Below, piece after piece: positions 63,072 to 64,000 of a stretch of 64,000 bases of DNA (its first letter is position 1; each line of letters starts with the position of its first letter). The notes under the pieces were generated by a model. The model did no database searches and was not told where the DNA came from. It saw only the letters and a list, made by a program, of their open reading frames with translations. The DNA is from Burkholderiaceae bacterium (lineage in GTDB: Bacteria; Pseudomonadota; Gammaproteobacteria; Burkholderiales; Burkholderiaceae_C): NCBI GenBank assembly GCA_016790575.1, contig JAEUOU010000036.1, positions 1 to 64,000 of the forward strand, written 5' to 3'. The position numbers were made by a program, and so were the translations under genes.

Positions 63072-64000
63072 CACGCCACCACAACATTGACCAGCCGGCC
63101 CGGCACCACCACGACCTTGCGGACCGCGCCACCGGGGCTGTGCCGCGCGAAATCGGCACTCGCCAGGGTCAGCCGTTCGATCGTCTCCTTGTCGGCGGTG
63201 GCCGGTACCCGCACGGCGCCGCGCAGCTTGCCGTTGATCTGCAACACCAGTTCGATCTCGTCGCGCTGCAAGGCGGATTCGTCGACCGCCGGCCAGGGCG
63301 CATCCAGAAGCTCACCAACCGCAGCGGCGTAACCCAGCTCACTCCAGAGCACATGGGTGATGTGCGGGCAGGCCGGGTACAACATGCGCAGCAGCAGCGA
63401 GAAACCCTCGCACAGCACGGCCCGGTCGCCGTCGGAGTCTTCGGGGCGGAAGTCCTCCAGCGCATTGAGCGCCTTCATGCATCCGGAGACCACCGTGTTG
63501 TATTGCATGCGCTCATAGTCGTAGCTGACCTGCCGCAGTACTGTATGCAGTTCCCGGCGCAAGGTGCGCGCGGTTTCGCCGGTTTGGGCCGCGCTGAGGT
63601 CAGTCGCGGTGGCGCGGCGCAACGCGCCGGCGTGGCGGTGCGCAAAATTCCATACCCGGCGCAGGAAGCGGTAGCTGCCCTCCACCGCGGCGTCGTTCCA
63701 CTCCAGCGTGGCTTCGGGCGGGGCGGTGAACATGGTGTACAGGCGCGCGGTGTCGGCGCCGTATTTTTCGATCAGGTCCTGCGGGTCGACGCCGTTGTTC
63801 TTGGACTTGGACATGGTGCCCACGCCCTCGTAGTCGATCGGCGTGCCGGCCGGCAGGTCGCCCACGGCGTTCTTCAGGCGGGCGCCGGTGATCTTGCCGC
63901 CCTCGTCCAGCACATGCTCCACGTCGTGCGGCCAGAAATACTCCTTGCCGCCCTTGTCGCCCTTGCGCGAATAGATGTGGTTCAGCACCATGCCCTGGGT
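63071..64000 (-). CDS. leuS: Leucyl-tRNA synthetase, C-terminal part (5' end beyond window)
   Basis: Only the last ~309 codons are present; the gene enters from the right edge. The signature M-S-K-S-K-N-N-G-V-D-P is seen early in this part, followed by the anticodon-binding helical bundle (F-L-R-R-V-W-N-F) and the C-terminal V-V-V-A end. Charges tRNA-Leu with leucine. The HIGH motif and the editing domain are outside the window. The stop overlaps the lptE start. Confidence 0.95.
   Translation of the reverse strand, partial: TQGMVLNHIYSRKGDKGGKEYFWPHDVEHVLDEGGKITGARLKNAVGDLPAGTPIDYEGVGTMSKSKNNGVDPQDLIEKYGADTARLYTMFTAPPEATLEWNDAAVEGSYRFLRRVWNFAHRHAGALRRATATDLSAAQTGETARTLRRELHTVLRQVSYDYERMQYNTVVSGCMKALNALEDFRPEDSDGDRAVLCEGFSLLLRMLYPACPHITHVLWSELGYAAAVGELLDAPWPAVDESALQRDEIELVLQINGKLRGAVRVPATADKETIERLTLASADFARHSPGGAVRKVVVVPGRLVNVVVA

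Noticed and set aside
61413-63332. 639-residue plus-strand frame opposite holA, lptE and leuS
   Set aside because: Antisense shadow across three conserved minus-strand genes and their overlaps.

Overview
This is a high-GC, gene-dense chromosomal window. Gene content and order (pgk-pyk-fba-purC-purE-purK-tsaC, lptA-lptB-rpoN, leuS-lptE-holA) and protein style suggest a Burkholderiales betaproteobacterium, probably of the Comamonadaceae. No rRNA, tRNA, CRISPR array, prophage or insertion sequence with a transposase was seen. All functional names come from reading the sequence; no database search was possible.

Layout. 1-8.4 kb is core metabolism: the pgk tail, pyk, a class II aldolase, purC, a thioredoxin/TPR co-chaperone, purE, purK and a Sua5/TsaC tRNA-modification enzyme. 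8.4-12.8 kb is cell envelope: two GDSL-type lipoproteins (one without recognisable catalytic residues), an OmpW-like porin and PBP4. 12.9-20 kb carries transporters, tsaB-rimI-udg, a hydrolase, pyrF and a GST. 20-24.8 kb is a probable alkyl-sulfate (SDS) utilisation locus: LysR, GMC alcohol dehydrogenase and lipoprotein alkylsulfatase. 24.8-27.5 kb holds a TPR-methyltransferase and a CYTH-CHAD protein. 27.5-32.2 kb is a beta-alanine catabolic cluster behind a divergent LysR. 32.3-39.5 kb has a PLP desulfhydrase, a mechanosensitive channel coupled to a polyphosphate:AMP phosphotransferase, a 7TM protein with a ruined GGDEF domain and a metallo-beta-lactamase hydrolase.

39.6-43.4 kb is the most unusual region. 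A two-gene cassette (P-loop ATPase plus a protein with nine near-identical 41-residue TPR units) sits between imperfect direct repeats of about 158 bp that include the 3' end of the malate synthase gene, as expected for an inserted module. Then follow glcB with a haloacid dehalogenase gene, a fused CoA-transferase, two small envelope genes and a LysR. 50.8-64 kb returns to core functions: argS, SPOR, dsbA, lptA-lptB-rpoN, an RlmL-type methyltransferase, a PIN protein, a Bud32-like kinase, a YecA-like protein, holA, lptE and leuS.

A second discovery runs through the whole window: eleven copies of a roughly 46-52 bp interspersed element. Seven lie between genes and four lie in frame inside purK, udg, the dehalogenase gene and rpoN. 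In one orientation nearly all copies share an open frame encoding a peptide like I-A-x-x-D-L-F-T-L-G-I-G. Three of the in-gene copies are read in exactly that frame. This resembles in principle the protein-compatible Rickettsia palindromic elements; I do not know a name for this family.
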